64,000 nucleotides of DNA from Whalleya microplaca (Eukaryota > Ascomycota > Sordariomycetes > Xylariales > Xylariaceae): positions 682,001 through 746,000 of the forward strand of contig MU385724.1 in assembly GCA_022497155.1 (NCBI GenBank), written 5' to 3'. The position numbers and the translations under genes are program-made. The notes under the pieces are model-generated. The model made no database searches. It was not told the DNA's origin and saw only the letters and a program-made list of their open reading frames with translations. This document shows positions 60,401 to 64,000 of the stretch, piece by piece (the stretch's first letter is position 1; the number at the start of each line of letters is the position of its first letter).

Positions 60401-62327
60401 AGTCAACGGGTTGCAGGAGGACTGGGATGACTGTGTAGCTCGAGTCTCAGTTGGTATTGAACATCAAGCTACTTTGATGAGCTGTTCCTGGCGTTATCTT
60501 GCCGTAGTCAATGATGCTGGGACGATCTCTGTCTGGGACTGTACCACATTCCACAGAACGCATACAATAGAACATGCAGAAGCCATATCAGCAATCTGTT
60601 TCAGTGGAAACGGCGATCGAATTGCAACATATGGACGACGAACCACGAAGGTCTGGGATTGTCAAGCAGGGCACCTCTTAAACACCATCGAGAACCCCCC
60701 AGATATGCAGGGCCTTTGCCTAGAGTTTATTGGCAACACTACGTTCTTGCTAGCCGGGACTGATCGACGTTGTGTACTGAAAGCTTCCCTTGAAGGGACG
60801 GATACCTGGAGAATTGTTGATCCAATGCTATTAAGCGACGTCGAGTCTTTGGAAGGTACAATTCTGAACACACCGACAGTCCTTGCTATAAGTCCTGATC
60901 ATACAATGATTGCTGTTGTGTACAGGAGGTTTCCCTTGACAATATGGTCCCTCACTCCAGCGAAGATCTTAAGACGCGTCAGTCGAGACAGCAGACATGA
61001 TCGAAAGTCAACATCGCCGTTTGTGGGACAAATATCGTGGCATCCCAACAGCGAAGAACTAATAGGGCTCTTCCAAGACGGCTATTCATTTAGAATCAAC
61101 GTTTTAGATGGAACTTATAGAGAACAGCCGCCTGATCCAGGACAGTGGCCTTGCGATATTCAGGTAAGCCCAGATGGGTCGGTATTTGCCGTACGTGGTA
61201 TCCAAGGAACTATCAAATTATACGACTATCAAACAAATACCTTGATCTATCAGTTAAATTCTGAAGATGTTATCACCGGCTTTTGCTTTAGTCAAGATGG
61301 TAGGAGATTCTTCGACATTCGAGGCAGCTCCTGTAACGTTTGGGAACCGAATGCTTTGGTGCGGCTTTCTGCTGGGGATGACAACCCAGCCAGCAGCCAA
61401 GCGCCCGATGAAAGTGTTGAGCAGTCAAACTATGCTTCAGAATCATTTGCAGATAATCCTATACCTGTAGTTGTCATCTCCGCCATGCCACAAAGGACCG
61501 TTGTTGCATTCGGCGATGGTGATGGACTAATTGCATTGCTGGATTATAATACTGCACAAAAACACCAGGTTGATCGTACTGCAACTGGCATGGGGATTGA
61601 GCATCTGGTATGGAGTGAAGACAACCGTCATTTTGCCTATAGCGAAGTGGGAGGTCGACTCACCGTGGTCTGCGTCGAACTGACATCGACCGGATGGAAA
61701 CATCATCGTGTGGCTAGGTTCAAGCCAAAGAAGGAAGTCGGTGGTATCTTGCAGCTGCTTCTCTCACCAGACTCAAAAACTATTCTGGTAGCGTTCCAAC
61801 AAGCAGTGCAGTTGTGGTCGCTGGAGCCAGTACGTCACAACGGAAGCCATGTGCTAAATCCTTTATCGACCTCCTCGAAGTGGTCTCTACACCCGTCATC
61901 GCCGGGCCATATACTGTCAATCACGCCGACAGGATGTGTCGTAAAAAGCTGGGCAGATATGTCTGAAGTATCTGCTTGGACCTTTCCATATAGTGAGCCT
62001 ACACTCGAAAGTCCTATATTGGCAGGGTCGCCCCAACAAGTCCAAAAGTCTGAGGGCAAATTGCCAACCCCTTCCAATGTCACCGAGTCTGTAGAAAAAG
62101 TCATAGTGACACATTGCAAGGGAATAGTGCTCGTAAGCATATCTAGGAGAACAGTCTCGACAAAACTCAAATCCAGGTTCATCCTATTCGAATGCACAGC
62201 CGATTTACGAAAGTCTACGGGAGAAGCAACCATCATACACGTACCAACCGAAATCACGAATCGTATTGAGGTTCCACTTAATGTCCTCCGAAATGAGCGC
62301 CTTGTCTTTTGTCACACTTACAACTAA
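57421..62327 (+). CDS. Hydrolase-NACHT-WD40 protein (fungal NLR), 3' end cut by LTR insertion
   Basis: Exons: about 57421-57999, 58051-58101, 58158-58442, 58504-58669 and about 58726-62327. The N-terminal alpha/beta hydrolase has VFIHGLGGSSRLTWS and FVTHSMGGLVFKK (nucleophile Ser at 58075-58077). The NACHT NTPase follows, with Walker A LHGRPARGKSVLAA (58908 onward) and Walker B WVIDGLDECN (59211-59240). After it comes GMDSLYKRMV and a linker, then WD40-like repeats such as ISVWDC and TKVWDC. Such STAND proteins act in non-self recognition and cell death in fungi. No in-frame ATG exists in the first exon (57421-57696); an upstream exon is required, for example ATG 57278 with donor at 57316, but phases do not match, so the start is unresolved. 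The last six residues (CHTYN and its boundary) come from the LTR inserted at 62310, so the native C-terminus is lost. The 51-bp intron 58000-58050 is stop-free. Confidence 0.8.
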
Positions 62328-64000
62328 AGGGCAGCGCGCAGCTCTAAAAAGGAGGTCTTGAATTGACTATTGTTGTAAGCTCTAAGGAGGAGAAAAAACC
62401 AGTTGTGTGTGAGGAGGCCTAGGGCCCTAGTTATACCCTAATGGAGCCTCGGATCGGCTTAACTGTTAATCCATATGGACCCCTGTAACAGCTCCTATAA
62501 CAACCTCTGAGCCTGGCTCTGTGACACACCCCCTAGGGGTTCAGGACCTCCTGAAGAGCATCCTGACGGGGTCCTAAAGGCCTATTCCTCCAGGCTCTCT
62601 ACCCACCCCCGAGGCTGCCAAGATCAAGCTCTGAATAATAACAAAATGCCCTAGCTCTCTTAGCAGTTCCTAGAAGGTGCCTGACCTCTGGAATGTGTAA
62701 GAGGCACTTATAAAGCCACTGATTAAAAAAACAAAAGCCCAGGCTTTCTTAGCAGTTCCTAAAGGGGTCGGACCTTAGGAATGCGTAAGAGGCACTTATA
62801 AAGCTCCCTAAGGGGGTTCCCCTTATATGGATCGTCATCTAGGGGATCCCTAGGGTATATAACGATAGCACCTTAACCGTATATCCAGCCGTTAGATTAC
62901 AATATACTGATCGATTACATAAAAAGGAAAATTACTTAGCAGGTCAGCAGGGAGCTTAATAGGGAGCTTAGCCTTGTTAGCTTTGCGCTTACCGCCTTGG
63001 CAGTATTACTATTAGCCTACAAATTTGTTAGGAATCTTAAGATCCTCCTGATTCCCCTAACTCCCTTGAGAGAGCTTCGTTTTTAACTCTGCCTATTAAG
63101 GCATATTAAGCCTCTTTTTAATAATAAAGTATCGTATCAGATTAGGGGGATTGGAAAGTTTCGAGAAAGTAATGTTTTTAACGGTATATAAAAGCCTCCT
63201 ATAGCTTTCTGGAGGCTATTTATAAATATATAACTGATTAAATATATAGGGATAATAAAAGCTTCCAGGTTAGCTTCCTATACCGCCAAACGTTATAAAT
63301 ATCTGATTCTTATTATCGATTAAGCTTTTTTGCCGAAAAATTATGCCGAATTACTTTCCGTACTACTTTAAGGATATTTCGGGGATCCTTAAGGCTTTAT
63401 AACGCGCTAATTTTATAAGCTGCTAACTAGTCTAGTCTAATAAAAGCTTTTAAAGCGAGCTTAGGAAATTCTATATAGCTAGCTGCCCCTAAATTTTAAG
63501 AATATTATAAGCCTTAGCTTTAGCGTAAGCCTCCCTCTAGTTATTAAGCCAGGTTTTAGGCCGTATCGAGCTTAGCCGCGCCGATTAAAATATTCGAAAA
63601 TACCTAATACATACGGCGTTTAAGATATTTTAATCTAACGGGGCTAGCTAATTTTTTAGGGCATATAAAATCTTCTAAATTATAGGCTTTTTATTCTAAA
63701 AGAAATCTAGCTTAAAAAAGGCTGCTAAAAAAAGCTTCGAAATAACGGTAGCTAAAATCTAATTCCAGATAGCTATATATCGAAACGAGATCGAAAACTA
63801 TTCGGTTAATTTTATTAGGTAGTTCTTACGCTCGTTATTATATCTGGCTTTAAAATTTTTATATATAAAAATTATTAAAAGTTTTAGTTTAATATCCCGT
63901 ATACCTTTATTAAGTCCCCTTTACGTAATAACTTAATTTTTATATTTCTGCTAACGACAGCTAGTTTTAGCTAGATTAACGGACTCGAGTATAAAAGCCC
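62310..64000 (-). mobile_element. LTR retroelement copy 2, partial, inserted in the NLR gene
   Basis: It starts TGTCACACTTACAAC exactly as copy 1. The first LTR is 62310-62526, then the interior follows copy 1 (equivalent to about 33353-34811) until the window ends. The left flank TCTTT (62305-62309) is the presumed target-site duplication. It is less mutated than copy 1 (for example CTGTGACACACCCCCTAGG is intact), suggesting a younger insertion or milder RIP. The interior contains a duplicated segment of about 75 bp (around 62655-62720 and 62745-62810) with GCAGTTCCTA and GAGGCACTTATAAAGC, also present in copy 1. Confidence 0.9.

Noticed and set aside
1..64000. CRISPR arrays, tRNA or rRNA genes
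   Set aside because: No regularly spaced repeats with unique spacers were seen, and no convincing tRNA cloverleaf or rRNA sequence was found by eye.

Overview
The window comes from the nuclear genome of a filamentous ascomycete (Pezizomycotina). Genes carry short introns of about 45-160 bp with GTAAGT-like donors and CTAAC/CTGAC branch sites. The families are typical of such fungi: OPT transporter, Qdr-like MFS, CYP, DUF1996 and a hydrolase-NACHT-WD40 NLR. Long AT-rich gene deserts contain retroelement copies with transition-type mutations that look like repeat-induced point mutation (RIP). I rebuilt gene models by hand from splice signals, reading phase and family motifs; spliced lengths are in the entries.

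Layout. 1-6.4 kb: no gene. 6.4-8.2 kb: membrane acyltransferase-3 protein (-). 8.2-16.1 kb: desert with microsatellites and degenerate repeats. 16.1-16.6 kb: small LEA-like, probably mitochondrial protein (-). 17.8-29.0 kb: the most unusual block. Two paralogous multi-exon protein kinases (A 17817-21000, probably a pseudokinase; B 24977-29027, with intact catalytic motifs) share an unrecognised C-terminal domain and a Gly-Asp tract. They flank a broken PUA/ASCH-like gene and an intronless stand-alone class I lysyl-tRNA-synthetase-like gene (-). 31.1-31.8 kb: secreted His-rich, six-Cys protein. 33.1-35.4 kb: complete 2.2-kb LTR element with a degraded gag-like region. 36.4-40.5 kb: secreted DUF1996 protein and a cytochrome P450. 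43.6-44.4 kb: secreted Pro/Gly/His-rich protein. 46.2-47.5 kb: a third kinase-like gene with a mitochondrial-like N-terminus and DLE in place of DFG. 48.0-48.2 kb: assembly gap flanked by G and C homopolymers. 49.3-51.9 kb: OPT transporter. 52.9-54.4 kb: fructosamine-kinase-like gene (-), divergent from a Qdr-type MFS transporter (55.0-56.7 kb). 57.4-62.3 kb: hydrolase-NACHT-WD40 NLR whose 3' end is cut off by a second copy of the LTR element, which runs to the window end.

This is accessory, fast-evolving territory: signalling and NLR genes, secreted proteins, transporters, pseudogenes and retroelements among AT-rich gaps. No secondary-metabolite backbone enzyme is present, so the P450 and acyltransferase cannot be assigned to a cluster. 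The best candidates for something undescribed are the kinase A/kinase B/LysRS-like block and the conserved C-terminal domain of the two kinases. Function there is inferred, not shown.
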